This document shows positions 32,477-41,785 of a DNA stretch of 64,000 nt, piece by piece (position 1 is the stretch's first letter; every line of letters starts with the position of its first letter). The DNA lies in assembly GCF_015594725.1 (NCBI RefSeq), contig NZ_JADNRC010000001.1, positions 186,001 through 250,000 of the forward strand. Reading direction: 5' to 3'. The DNA is from Flavobacterium sp. ALJ2. Its GTDB lineage: Bacteria; Bacteroidota; Bacteroidia; Flavobacteriales; Flavobacteriaceae. Under the pieces are notes generated by a model. That model saw only the letters and a list, made by a program, of their open reading frames with translations. It did no database searches and was not told where the DNA came from. The position numbers and the translations under genes were made by a program.

Positions 32477-34699
32477 TTAGGTTCGGTATTCTCTAGTAAC
32501 TTTCTCAACGCCTTCTATTTTTTTGATATTGTTAATCATTTTCTTTAGTATAGAGTTGTTTCGTACGATTACTGCAATCTGGCCATGAAAAATTCCTGCA
32601 TCGGTACTCAAAGAGATGCTTTGAATATTTACGTTCATGTTATTAGAAATTACTTTTGTCAGTTGATTGGTTAGTCCTAAAACGTCCATTCCTGTAATAT
32701 TTATAATAGCTTTGAATTCCTCCTGCGATGAATCGATCCATTTGGCTGTCATAATTCGGTAAGCATAGTTTGATTGCATACCTATGGCATTTGGACAGTC
32801 TTTTTTGTGCACTTTTATTCCTTCATTTATTGTTACAAAACCAAAAACATCATCACCTGGAATTGGATTGCAGCATGGTGATAATTTGTAATCAAGTTTA
32901 TCATGTTCTGTTCCAAAAACTAACATGTCATAATTACTGCTAATTACTGGTTTATGAATATCTGCGTCGGCTGTAGTAGTGTTGTTACGCTTTATCTTGT
33001 TTTTAAAGAAATTAATAAACGAGTTGCTTTTTTGGGCAGCATAGTCTTTTAATTGCTGATTCTCGATTGCACCAACTCCCACTCTGTAAAATAAATCTAA
33101 ACTTGTTTTGAGTTTGAAGAAATTAACTAACTCGTTTATAACTTGTTCGTTAATAGTTATTTTTAAGTGTTTTAGTTTTCGGGTAAGTAATTCTTTCCCT
33201 TCCTCAGCAATCTTCTTGGTATTTTCGTTTAAAACGTTTTTAATTTTGGTTTTTGCTCGGGATGTGGTAACGTAATCCAGCCAGTTTATGGTTGGTTTTT
33301 GGTTTTGAGAAGTAATAACTTCAACTTGATCACCACTTTTTAATTCGTAGTTAAGCGGTACTAATCGTCCGTTAACACGTGTGCCACGAGTTTTTATTCC
33401 TATTTCGGAGTGAATGCTAAAAGCAAAATCTAATGAAGTTGCTCCTTTTGGAAGTGATTTTATTTCACCTTTTGGGGTAAATACAAAGATTTCTTTTGAA
33501 TATAAATTCATTTTAAAATCTTCAACAAAATCTACTGCATTTGTTTCTGAGTTTTCTAAAGCTTCACGAAGTAGGTTTAGCCAAACATCAAGGCCACTCT
33601 CTTCTGTAGCTCCATTTTTATATTTGTAATGTGCCGCATATCCTTTCTCTGCAATTTCATCCATGCGTTCGCTTCGAACTTGTACTTCGATCCAGCGGCC
33701 TTTTGGCCCCATAACGGTTATGTGTAAAGCTTCATAACCAGTAGATTTTGGCGATGAAATCCAATCACGTAAGCGACTTGGGCTTGGGCGGTAATGGTCG
33801 GTAACGATAGAATATATTTTCCAAGCTAGAAACTTTTCGTCATGGGGATTGGATTTGTACACTATTCGAATCGCAAATTTATCATAAACTTCATCGAAGC
33901 TTACGTTTTGTGCGCGCATTTTTCTTCTAATGGAATAAATAGATTTCGGACGCCCTTTTATCATGTATTCAACTCCTTCTTCATCCAAAGATTTCTTCAG
34001 TACATCCGATATATCTTTGATATAAGCATCTTGTTGCTCTTTAGTTTCTCTAATTTTACTTACGATATCATTATAAACTTCTGGTTCAGTATATTTTAAT
34101 CCTAAATCTTCGAGTTTAGTTTTGATATTGTATAATCCCAAGCGGTGAGCAAGCGGTGCGTAAATATATAAAGTTTCTGATGCGATTTTGGTTTGTTTGT
34201 ACTCAGCCATTGAATCCATCGTTTGCATATTATGCAAACGGTCGGCTAATTTTATCAAAATTACACGAACATCATCATTTAAAGTAAGAATCATTTTGCG
34301 GAAATTTTCCGCTTGCATTGATGCATTTAGATCTCTTTGCACCATCGAAATTTTAGTTAACCCTTCGACAAGTTGTGCTACTTTTGGGTTAAATAAGCGT
34401 TCGATGTCCTGAACTGTCAGAGGAGTATCTTCGACAACATCATGCAATAAGGCAGCAGCAATTGAAGTGGCTCCCAATCCAATTTCGGAAGCAACAATTT
34501 TTGCAACAGCAATAGGGTGGAAGATATAAGCTTCACCTGATTTTCGTCGTTGTTCTTTATGAGCATCAACAGCAACATCAAAAGCTTTTCGAATTAATTT
34601 TTTGTCTGTAGGACTTAAAGTCTGATAACTAATTCGAAGCAATTCTTTGTATTCCTGTGCGATTGCTTTATTTTCTTTTTCAATATCTATCTCTGTCAT
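32477..34699 (-). CDS. Bifunctional RelA/SpoT (p)ppGpp synthetase/hydrolase
   Basis: This 740-aa stringent-response enzyme has an intact hydrolase HD domain (AALLHDVVEDT and LADRLHNMQT, residues about 50-200). The synthetase domain has RPKSIYSIRRKM, DKFAIRI and SSPKSTGYEALHITV with RLRD in the position that is RxKD in bifunctional enzymes. A TGS domain (FVFTPKGEIKSLPKGATSLDFAF) and a C-terminal ACT domain (ITGMDVLGLTNQLTKVI) follow. The zinc-finger region is around LSPCCNPIPGDDVFGF. Both activities therefore seem present. It precedes the Fur-family and purA genes with gaps of about 90-105 bp. Confidence 0.97.
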   Translation of the reverse strand: MTEIDIEKENKAIAQEYKELLRISYQTLSPTDKKLIRKAFDVAVDAHKEQRRKSGEAYIFHPIAVAKIVASEIGLGATSIAAALLHDVVEDTPLTVQDIERLFNPKVAQLVEGLTKISMVQRDLNASMQAENFRKMILTLNDDVRVILIKLADRLHNMQTMDSMAEYKQTKIASETLYIYAPLAHRLGLYNIKTKLEDLGLKYTEPEVYNDIVSKIRETKEQQDAYIKDISDVLKKSLDEEGVEYMIKGRPKSIYSIRRKMRAQNVSFDEVYDKFAIRIVYKSNPHDEKFLAWKIYSIVTDHYRPSPSRLRDWISSPKSTGYEALHITVMGPKGRWIEVQVRSERMDEIAEKGYAAHYKYKNGATEESGLDVWLNLLREALENSETNAVDFVEDFKMNLYSKEIFVFTPKGEIKSLPKGATSLDFAFSIHSEIGIKTRGTRVNGRLVPLNYELKSGDQVEVITSQNQKPTINWLDYVTTSRAKTKIKNVLNENTKKIAEEGKELLTRKLKHLKITINEQVINELVNFFKLKTSLDLFYRVGVGAIENQQLKDYAAQKSNSFINFFKNKIKRNNTTTADADIHKPVISSNYDMLVFGTEHDKLDYKLSPCCNPIPGDDVFGFVTINEGIKVHKKDCPNAIGMQSNYAYRIMTAKWIDSSQEEFKAIINITGMDVLGLTNQLTKVISNNMNVNIQSISLSTDAGIFHGQIAVIVRNNSILKKMINNIKKIEGVEKVTREYRT

Positions 34700-34820
34700 A
34701 AGTGCGCCTGGTTCAATTCCCTAAAAATAAGAATAAGTTTCAATATACACAAGGGAATAAGAGTGTTTTAAATATTGAAAATAGAATAAAATGTTTGAAA
34801 AAATGAATGTTTTCCAAACA

Positions 34821-34850
34821 TAAAAAAACACTATCCTAAAATAGTGTTTT
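34821..34850 (-). terminator. Intrinsic terminator of the serine hydrolase gene
   Basis: The 10-bp arms AAAACACTAT and ATAGTGTTTT have a 6-nt loop, with a T run on the minus strand, about 145 bp after the serine hydrolase stop and 120 bp before relA/spoT. Confidence 0.75.
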
Positions 34851-34993
34851 GATTTTTATATGATTATGTTTTTAGATGTATAAATATTACAGATTTAGTA
34901 GGTTTGTCTAATTTAAGAATTAAAATAAAGAGCGATTAAATCCTCTAAATATATTTTATTTTCTAACCTTTTGTTTCTTTGTACTTATTAAAT

Positions 34994-36538
34994 TCACTGA
35001 ACTTTACTGAAATCTAAGTCTTGAAAATCGTAGCTAAAATCGGTTAATTCAGATATTGGCTTCATTTTTAAAGTTACAGCTTTTCCATCAGAATCATATT
35101 TAAAAAACAAATGGGAATCGGCATGAAAATAAGCATTATCCCATTTTACCACATAATTTCCATCCTTGTAAAAGAAAACTTCACCCACTAATTGAGGAGA
35201 ACGTTTTGATGCAAAATATGTTTTCCCCTTTTTCTCAGTTATCGTTACGTCTCCAAACCAATTGTCTTTGTAAGTTCCAGTAATTTTGGTAAAATCAGTT
35301 TTTATTTTGTCTTTTTTGTTTTTGGCAACAACAGCCCAAACGGCATCAGTTATTTTATCGGCAGTTTCTACATTGGCTTTCATGCGATTACTGTATAGCG
35401 TAACGTAATCTTCAGATTTAATTCCTAAATAACTGTCTTTTATAGTATTGGTAATAGCTGTAAATGCTGCACCAGATTGCTGATTTGTTAAGACTATAAT
35501 TCCTAATTGTAGTTCAGGAATTAAAGTTACCTGAGTAACAATGCCTTCTAAGCCTCCTGTATGTGTGACTTGTTTGTATCCTTTTACATCGCTCAAAAAC
35601 CAACCTAAACCATAACCGCTAAAATGAGTATTATATGGAGCTCTAGGTTTTACGGGAATTATAGTTTGCAATTGCCACATTTCATCATGTTCTTTTTCGG
35701 AAAATAACTGCTTGTTTTCGGAGCCATATTTACCGTTATTCATTTGCATGATTGCCCATTTACTCAAGTCATTTGCACTAGAATAAATACCAGCGGCAGC
35801 ATCAAAAAGTTGGTTTTTATATCTACTGATTACTTTTAAGTTTCCATTTATTGGTACATGTGGAACAATGATATTTGTTGAGTCTTTTAAACGTAAAAAT
35901 GATGCAGCACTATGATTCATTTCTAATGGTTTCATGATGCGTTCTTCGATAAAGTCGCCCCAACTTTTCCCACTAACAACATGAACGATTTCACCAGCAA
36001 CTATATACAATAAATTATCGTAATCGTATTTGGTTCTAAAAGCCGAAACAGGTTTTAAAAATTGTAAGTTTTGGGTAATATCCTGTACTGTAAAATCACT
36101 TCCATCAGGCCATATCATTAAGTCTCCTGCTCCAAGACCTAAGCCGCTGCGGTGAGTTAATAAATCACGAATTGTAAATTCTTGTGATACATATTCATTA
36201 TACATTTTAAAATTGGGAAGGTATTTTACAACTTTATCATCCCATTTTATTTTGCCTTCATCGACTAACATTGCTAAGGCAGCACTTGTAAAAGCTTTAC
36301 TGTTAGATGCAATTCCGAATAGCGTATTAGCATCTACTTTTTCTTTTGTCAAGATAGATTTTACTCCGTAACCTTGTGCTTGAACGATTTTCCCATCTTT
36401 AATAATAGCAACCGCAATTCCAGGAACATTAAATGTTTTTAAGGTGTTTTCTACCAATGCATCAACCTCTTTATTAGTGATTTGTGCAGAAACTGAGAAA
36501 CCGAATAATAGAGCTAAAAGCGATAATTTATAATTCAT
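34994..36538 (-). CDS. Exported class C beta-lactamase-family serine hydrolase
   Basis: This 514-aa protein has a signal peptide (residues 1-18) and a beta-lactamase/D-alanyl-D-alanine-peptidase fold. The nucleophile motif is Ser78-Asn-Ser-Lys81, the second motif is Tyr173-Asp-Asn175, and HTGG takes the place of KTG. The C-terminal 110 residues (FTKITGTYKDNWFGDVTITEKKGKTYF and on) form a DUF3471-like lipocalin-type domain. Such proteins are diverse esterases or peptidases, and antibiotic hydrolysis should not be assumed. It is a single gene. Confidence 0.92.
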   Translation of the reverse strand: MNYKLSLLALLFGFSVSAQITNKEVDALVENTLKTFNVPGIAVAIIKDGKIVQAQGYGVKSILTKEKVDANTLFGIASNSKAFTSAALAMLVDEGKIKWDDKVVKYLPNFKMYNEYVSQEFTIRDLLTHRSGLGLGAGDLMIWPDGSDFTVQDITQNLQFLKPVSAFRTKYDYDNLLYIVAGEIVHVVSGKSWGDFIEERIMKPLEMNHSAASFLRLKDSTNIIVPHVPINGNLKVISRYKNQLFDAAAGIYSSANDLSKWAIMQMNNGKYGSENKQLFSEKEHDEMWQLQTIIPVKPRAPYNTHFSGYGLGWFLSDVKGYKQVTHTGGLEGIVTQVTLIPELQLGIIVLTNQQSGAAFTAITNTIKDSYLGIKSEDYVTLYSNRMKANVETADKITDAVWAVVAKNKKDKIKTDFTKITGTYKDNWFGDVTITEKKGKTYFASKRSPQLVGEVFFYKDGNYVVKWDNAYFHADSHLFFKYDSDGKAVTLKMKPISELTDFSYDFQDLDFSKVQ

Positions 36539-36632
36539 ATCTAGATAATATTTGTTTTTTAAAGGAATATGGTATCGCCATTCTTTATAATTATTTGGTA
36601 ATTTGAATCATGGCGATTTCATGCTTTAAATT

Positions 36633-37430
36633 TTATAATTGATTAAAACCGCGTTGTCTTTTTGCTTCAAAAATTAATATGGCAGCCGCTACCGAAACAT
36701 TCATACTGTCTATTTCACCTTCCATTGGGATGATTATATTTTGAGTTGCTGCATCTCTCCATTCTTGGGTTAACCCCGTAGCTTCAGTACCTACAACCAA
36801 GGCTGTTGGAGTAGTAAAGTCCTGAGTGTGGTAAGAAGTCGAGTTTTGAAGTGTAGCACAATAAAAATTAATTTTATTTTCTTTTAAAAAATCAATAATT
36901 TCGGTAGTTGTGCCTGTTGCAATTTGGTTGGTAAACAAACAGCCTACACTTGAGCGAACTATATTTGGATTGTACAAATCGCTTTTAGAATTTGCAATGA
37001 TTACCGCATTTAAATTGGCTGCATCAGCAGTACGTAATAACGCACCAATATTTCCAGGTTTTTCTGGAGCTTCGGCAACAAGAATCAATGGGTTGTCTGT
37101 TAATTTTAAATCCGATAATTGTAATGATTTGGTTTTGGCTATAGCCAAAATACCTTCGGTTGTATCACGATAAGCTAACTTTTGATATACGTCTTTGTTA
37201 ATTTCGATTAAATTAACTTGTTTGCTAGTTAATTTATTGATCTCGTTTTCGGAGATTAATTCTGGTAAAAACAACACTGTTTCTATTTCATAACCTCCTT
37301 TTGTAGCTAATGAAATTTCACGTTTTCCTTCAATTAAAAACGTTCCGGTTTGTTTACGTGCTTTTGCTTTTTCTTGCAATAACACTAATGATTTTATAAA
37401 TGGATTTTGTATCGAAGTAATTTGTTTCAA
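36633..37430 (-). CDS. SpoU/TrmH-family RNA 2'-O-methyltransferase
   Basis: This 265-aa SPOUT enzyme has an N-terminal substrate-binding domain (FIKSLVLLQEKAKARKQTGTFLIEGKREI) and a knotted methyltransferase domain. Its motif 1 is in EKPGNIGALLRTADAANL, motif 2 in VVGTEATGLTQEW and motif 3 in IIPMEGEIDSMNVSVAAAI. It would methylate a ribose in rRNA or tRNA with SAM; the site is unknown. The start is TTG. It diverges from the TRIC-like gene. Confidence 0.92.
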   Translation of the reverse strand: MKQITSIQNPFIKSLVLLQEKAKARKQTGTFLIEGKREISLATKGGYEIETVLFLPELISENEINKLTSKQVNLIEINKDVYQKLAYRDTTEGILAIAKTKSLQLSDLKLTDNPLILVAEAPEKPGNIGALLRTADAANLNAVIIANSKSDLYNPNIVRSSVGCLFTNQIATGTTTEIIDFLKENKINFYCATLQNSTSYHTQDFTTPTALVVGTEATGLTQEWRDAATQNIIIPMEGEIDSMNVSVAAAILIFEAKRQRGFNQL

Positions 37431-37559
37431 GGGAAAAGGTGCTGAGTTTGTAAGTGGCTAAGGTAATAAGATTTTTTAAATTTTAAATTCAATACTTTTT
37501 TTAGAAAAGCATTAAATTTATTAATTGCAGTTAGCATCTGTTTATAAAGAGTATTTCTT

Positions 37560-37567
37560 TATTTTTG
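37560..37567 (+). promoter_or_regulatory. Promoter -7 element of the TRIC-like gene
   Basis: TATTTTTG matches TAnnTTTG exactly, 40 bp before the ATG. Confidence 0.55.
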
Positions 37568-37607
37568 TCAGAATTATAGATTTTATTTTCATTTTAAAAA
37601 CATATAA

Positions 37608-38213
37608 ATGTTTAGCTTATTAGATATCATTGGGACAATGGCATTTGCTATGTCTGGCGCGTTGACAGCAATGAATAAAAGATTGGATCCATTTGGAGTT
37701 TTTATAATTGCCTTTGTTACTGCAGTCGGTGGAGGTACAGTACGTGATGTTTTAATTGGCAGGACGCCTGTGGGATGGATGCTTGATTTAAAGTATGTTT
37801 ACGTTATTATTTTAGGATTTATTCTGGCTATTATATTTAGAAAAAAGTTTGATAAATTAAGAACTTCCTTGTTTTTATTTGATACAATAGGTTTAGGAGT
37901 TTTTACGTTAATTGGGTTAGAAAGAGGGATACTTGCTGGTTTGCATCCTATAATTTGTATTGCATTGGGAACTATGACAGCTTGTTTTGGAGGTGTCACT
38001 CGTGATATTTTGTGCAATGAAATTCCTGTGATTTTTAGAAGAGAAATTTACGCTACGATTTGTATTCTAGGCGGTATTATCTTTTTTGTATTGAAAAAAT
38101 GGAATTTAAATGATGATGTTTTGTATCTCGTAACTTGTATTGTTATAATTTTAGTCCGATTAATGGCAGTAAAATATAAATGGTATTTACCAGCACTAGA
38201 ACACAAACGATAA
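37608..38213 (+). CDS. TRIC-type cation channel family protein (UPF0126, YicG-like)
   Basis: This 201-aa membrane protein is built of two repeats of three helices plus a final helix. Each repeat carries a glycine motif followed by RD: FVTAVGGGTVRDVL in the first and GTMTACFGGVTRDIL in the second. Both are characteristic of prokaryotic TRIC channels, which conduct K+ and other cations as trimers. The physiological role is unproven. It stands upstream of the polysaccharide region and may share a transcript with it; the FemAB-like gene follows 20 bp later. Confidence 0.9.
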   Translation: MFSLLDIIGTMAFAMSGALTAMNKRLDPFGVFIIAFVTAVGGGTVRDVLIGRTPVGWMLDLKYVYVIILGFILAIIFRKKFDKLRTSLFLFDTIGLGVFTLIGLERGILAGLHPIICIALGTMTACFGGVTRDILCNEIPVIFRREIYATICILGGIIFFVLKKWNLNDDVLYLVTCIVIILVRLMAVKYKWYLPALEHKR

Positions 38214-38233
38214 ATGATTTCTAATAGTAAATA

Positions 38234-39181
38234 GTGAAAAACTACACCGTAAAATTATATCAGGAAGCAGATTACGAAAAATGGAATGACTTTATTGATC
38301 ATGCCAAAAATGCTACTTTCCTGTTTCATCGTGATTTTATGGAATATCATAAAGACCGATTTGAAGATTTCTCCTTATTGATTTACGAAAACGAAAAATT
38401 AGTTTCGGTTTTACCTGCAAATAGAGTTAATAATGTAGTGTATTCACATCAGGGACTGACTTACGGAGGCTTGGTTTATACAAATAAATTAAAAGGAACT
38501 GAAGTTGAATTAATCTTAGAAAGTCTTTTTTGTTTTTTTAAAGATGAAGGAATAAAAACCTTTCATTATAAGCCAGCTCCAGTTTTTTATTTTCCAGAAG
38601 GGAATAGTGAAGTAGAATTTTTTCTTTTTAAAAGAGGTGCTTTATTAGAAAGAAAAGAAATGAATTTGGTAATAAATTTGTCAGCTCCATTACATATTTC
38701 CAAAAGTAAATTAAAGCATTTCAGAAGAATTCAAGAAATGAATTTAGATGTAATAGAAGAGAATGATTTTACATCGTTTTGGAAGTTGGTTCTTGAACCT
38801 AGGTTACTAAATAAACATAATACCAAACCGGTACATAATTTTCAAGAGATTATTTTACTAAAGCAAAGTTTTTTAAAAAATATAAAACAATTTTCAGCAT
38901 ATTATGAAGATGAAATTATTGCTGGAATAACTGTTTTTGAAACTGATACTGTTGTAAAATCACAATACGGTGCGACAACAAAAAAAGGAGAAGAGTTAAG
39001 AGCATTAGACTTTTTATTTATAAACTTGATACAGAAATATAAAGAAGAAGGGAAGCTTTTTTTTGACATGGGAATTGTTGGAGATGTAAATGAAAAAGGA
39101 TATAACGTTGGACTTTTAAAACAAAAAGAAGAGTTAGGATGTTCAGTTTATAATCAGGATTTTTATAAAATATCGCTATGA
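38234..39181 (+). CDS. FemAB/GNAT-like acyltransferase in the sugar cluster
   Basis: This 315-aa protein shows the FemAB-like double-GNAT pattern. It opens VKLYQEADYEKWNDFIDHAKNATFLFHRDFMEYHKDRFED and has a second domain with KLKHFRRIQEMNLDV, IAGITVFETDTVVKSQYGATTKKGEELRALDFLF and FFDMGIVGDVNEKGYNVGLLKQKEELG. Such proteins transfer amino-acyl or acyl groups to amino sugars or lipids. The start is GTG. The stop overlaps the aminotransferase ATG by 4 bp, so it probably acts on the amino sugar made by its neighbours. Acyl donor and acceptor are unknown. Confidence 0.8.
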   Translation: MKNYTVKLYQEADYEKWNDFIDHAKNATFLFHRDFMEYHKDRFEDFSLLIYENEKLVSVLPANRVNNVVYSHQGLTYGGLVYTNKLKGTEVELILESLFCFFKDEGIKTFHYKPAPVFYFPEGNSEVEFFLFKRGALLERKEMNLVINLSAPLHISKSKLKHFRRIQEMNLDVIEENDFTSFWKLVLEPRLLNKHNTKPVHNFQEIILLKQSFLKNIKQFSAYYEDEIIAGITVFETDTVVKSQYGATTKKGEELRALDFLFINLIQKYKEEGKLFFDMGIVGDVNEKGYNVGLLKQKEELGCSVYNQDFYKISL

Positions 39182-40293
39182 TTTCTTTTTTAGATTTAAA
39201 GAAAATAAATGCTCCTTATGAAACTGCTTTTCAGGAAAAATTGAAATCAGTTTTATATGGTGGTTGGTATATTTTGGGAAAAGAAGTCAAAGCATTTGAA
39301 ACCTCTTTTGCAGCTTATTGTGGTGCAAAATATTGTATAGGAGTAGGAAATGGTCTAGATGCTTTAACGTTGATTTTTAAGGGGTATATTCAGTTAGGAA
39401 AACTTCAAAAAGGGGATGAGGTTATTGTTCCTACAAATACTTATATAGCCAGTATTCTTGCTATTATACAAGCTGATTTGGTTCCAGTTTTGGTTGAGCC
39501 AAGATTAGAAACTTATAATATCAATCCAGATCTAATTCAAAAAAACACTACGATAAAGACGAAAGCAATTCTAGCAGTTCACTTATACGGACAATTAGCT
39601 GAAATGGATGTTATAAATGAGATAGCAAAACAAAATAATCTTTTAGTTGTTGAAGACGCAGCACAATCTCATGGTGCTTTTTTTGCAGAAAACAGTAAGC
39701 CTAAAGTTGAGAATGATAATGTGCAAGCATATAGTTTTTATCCAGGAAAAAATTTAGGCGCTTTAGGTGATGGTGGAGCAATTGTAACCAATGACTCAGA
39801 TTTGGCTGAAGTTTTATTTTCTCTTCGTAATTATGGATCAGAAACAAAGTATTATAATGATTTTGTTGGTGTGAATTCTAGATTAGACGAATTGCAAGCC
39901 GCATTTCTGAATGTGAAATTACAAAACTTGGATTCTGAGAATGAACAACGAAGAAGTATTGCCAATAGATATTTGACTGAAATAAAAAATGAGAAAATAA
40001 TATTACCGACTGTTTTATCGCAAGGGACTAAGCATTCAAATCATGTTTTTCATCTGTTTGTTATTCGAACGGGAAATAGAGCTAATTTACAAGCTTATTT
40101 GTTAGAGAAGGGGATTCAAACAATGATTCATTATCCTGTTCCTCCGCACAAACAAAAGGCTTTCCCAGAATGGAATATTTTGTCCTTTCCTATAACGGAG
40201 AAGATTCATGATGAAGTTTTGAGTTTGCCAATAAGTCCTGTTTTGACGTGTGAGGAAGTGAGTTTCGTCATTGAAAATATTAATAATTATTGA
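39178..40293 (+). CDS. FdtB-like nucleotide-sugar aminotransferase (DegT/DnrJ/EryC1 family)
   Basis: This 371-aa PLP enzyme has the PLP lysine Lys191 in FYPGKNLGALGDGGAI. Other motifs are GVGNGLDALTLI, VIVPTNTYIASILAI, VVEDAAQSHGA, SRLDELQAAFL and HYPVPPHKQKAF near the end. With the FdtA ketoisomerase nearby it probably aminates the 3-keto sugar to dTDP-3-amino-3,6-dideoxy-galactose or -glucose, using glutamate. The 4-keto aminotransferases (WecE, PglE) are the alternative. The start overlaps the FemAB-like stop. The flippase GTG follows 4 bp after the stop. Confidence 0.9.
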   Translation: MISFLDLKKINAPYETAFQEKLKSVLYGGWYILGKEVKAFETSFAAYCGAKYCIGVGNGLDALTLIFKGYIQLGKLQKGDEVIVPTNTYIASILAIIQADLVPVLVEPRLETYNINPDLIQKNTTIKTKAILAVHLYGQLAEMDVINEIAKQNNLLVVEDAAQSHGAFFAENSKPKVENDNVQAYSFYPGKNLGALGDGGAIVTNDSDLAEVLFSLRNYGSETKYYNDFVGVNSRLDELQAAFLNVKLQNLDSENEQRRSIANRYLTEIKNEKIILPTVLSQGTKHSNHVFHLFVIRTGNRANLQAYLLEKGIQTMIHYPVPPHKQKAFPEWNILSFPITEKIHDEVLSLPISPVLTCEEVSFVIENINNY

Positions 40294-40297
40294 AATA

Positions 40298-41785
40298 GTG
40301 ACGGATAGCAAATCTTCATATCTTCGAATTGTAAAAGCTACATCTATTTTTGGAGGTGTACAATTTCTTAATATTTTAATTTCAATTGTTAGAACAAAAC
40401 TAATAGCGATATTTATTGGTCCTTCTGGAATGGGAATTATTTCATTGTTGAACTCGGCTTTGAATATGGTTAGTGGAATTACAGCTTTAGGAATTGAAAC
40501 GAGTGCCATAAAACATATCTCACAACAGTATAAAGAAAATGATTTAAATAGTGTCTCGTCAATAATTACTGTTGTAAAAAAAATTGCATTTCTGACAGGG
40601 ATTTTTGGGATGTTAATCGTTATGATATTTTCAAGTTGGTTGAGTCAGCTTACTTTTGGAAATCCTAACTACACCTATCTTTTTATTTATCTTTCAGTAA
40701 CATTGTTGTTTAAGCAGTTATCTGTTGGAAAAATGATTGTTTTTCAAGGATTGCGACAACTGAAAATATTAGCAAAAGCTAGTTTTTATGGAAATTTTAT
40801 AGGATTGTTGTTTTCTATTCCCTTATATTATTTTTATAGAATAGATGCCATCGTGCCCTCTATTGTAGTAGCTTCTGTTTCTTCTTTATTAGTATCTTTT
40901 TATTATTCTAGGAGTATTAAAATTAGAAAATGTAATGTTACTAATTCTCAGGTTTTAATTGAAGCTAAAAGTATAATCAAGCTTGGAGTAATGCTCACAT
41001 TAAGTGGATTGCTTACATTGGTAGCTTCTTATATTGTTCAGATTTATGTTGGGAAAAATGGTGGATTAACAGAGGTTGGTTTTTATAATGCAGGTTTTAC
41101 ATTACTGAATTCTTATGTCGGAATTGTTTTTACTGTAATGAGTACCGACTATTTTCCGAAATTATCTTCTATCAGCAATAATAATATTAAAATTAGAGAA
41201 AGTGTACTGGAACAATCCTATATGTCTATTTTAATTATCACTCCAATAATAATTCTATTTTTTGCATTTGTTCCGCTTATTATTAAAATTTTATATACTT
41301 CAAAATTTATTTCGATTATTCCTATGGTTCGTTTTGGGATGTTAGCGATGTTATTTCGTGCAGTTTCCTGGTCAATGGGATATGTTTTGATAGCAAAAGG
41401 AGATTCTAAGGTATTTATAAAAACAGCTTTTGGATTTAATTTGTTATCAGTGGTTTTAAATATGTTAGGGTATTATCTTTATGGTTTAGAAGGGTTAGGA
41501 TTTAGTTTTTTGATTTACTATTTAATACATTTGATAGTGCTAAAAAGAATAACAAATAAGCGATACGATTTTTGTTTTGATCTTGAGTTTTATCGCACTT
41601 ATGCGATTTGTATAATGTTATGCTTTGTAACTTTTTTTATAAGTTACTTATCAAATTCGCTTTTGAAATACAGTTTGATGATACTAATGATAATTCTTTC
41701 TCTAGGATTTGTTTTGTATAATCTAAATAAAAAAATAGGTTTTAAATTTTTATATAATTCAATAATTAAGAAGAAAAATGATTGA
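40298..41785 (+). CDS. Wzx-type O-antigen/polysaccharide flippase
   Basis: This 495-aa membrane protein has about 12-14 helices. It belongs to the MOP superfamily (RfbX/Wzx), starting VKATSIFGGVQFLNILISIVRTKLIAIFIGPSGMGIISLLNS in the usual way. It would move lipid-linked oligosaccharide units across the inner membrane. I start it at the GTG at 40298 (TDSKSSYLRIV), 4 bp past the aminotransferase stop. The longer frame from a TTG at 40271 would overlap the upstream gene by 23 bp with a hydrophobic, unlikely N-terminus. Confidence 0.9.
   Translation: MTDSKSSYLRIVKATSIFGGVQFLNILISIVRTKLIAIFIGPSGMGIISLLNSALNMVSGITALGIETSAIKHISQQYKENDLNSVSSIITVVKKIAFLTGIFGMLIVMIFSSWLSQLTFGNPNYTYLFIYLSVTLLFKQLSVGKMIVFQGLRQLKILAKASFYGNFIGLLFSIPLYYFYRIDAIVPSIVVASVSSLLVSFYYSRSIKIRKCNVTNSQVLIEAKSIIKLGVMLTLSGLLTLVASYIVQIYVGKNGGLTEVGFYNAGFTLLNSYVGIVFTVMSTDYFPKLSSISNNNIKIRESVLEQSYMSILIITPIIILFFAFVPLIIKILYTSKFISIIPMVRFGMLAMLFRAVSWSMGYVLIAKGDSKVFIKTAFGFNLLSVVLNMLGYYLYGLEGLGFSFLIYYLIHLIVLKRITNKRYDFCFDLEFYRTYAICIMLCFVTFFISYLSNSLLKYSLMILMIILSLGFVLYNLNKKIGFKFLYNSIIKKKND

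Noticed and set aside
34994-36538. Antibiotic-resistance beta-lactamase
   Set aside because: The SxxK/YxN/HTGG set and the added C-terminal lipocalin-like domain fit general serine hydrolases of the family; nothing shows lactamase specificity.
40271-40297. Flippase start at an upstream TTG
   Set aside because: It overlaps the aminotransferase by 23 bp and adds a hydrophobic stretch not seen in flippases; GTG at 40298 is better placed.
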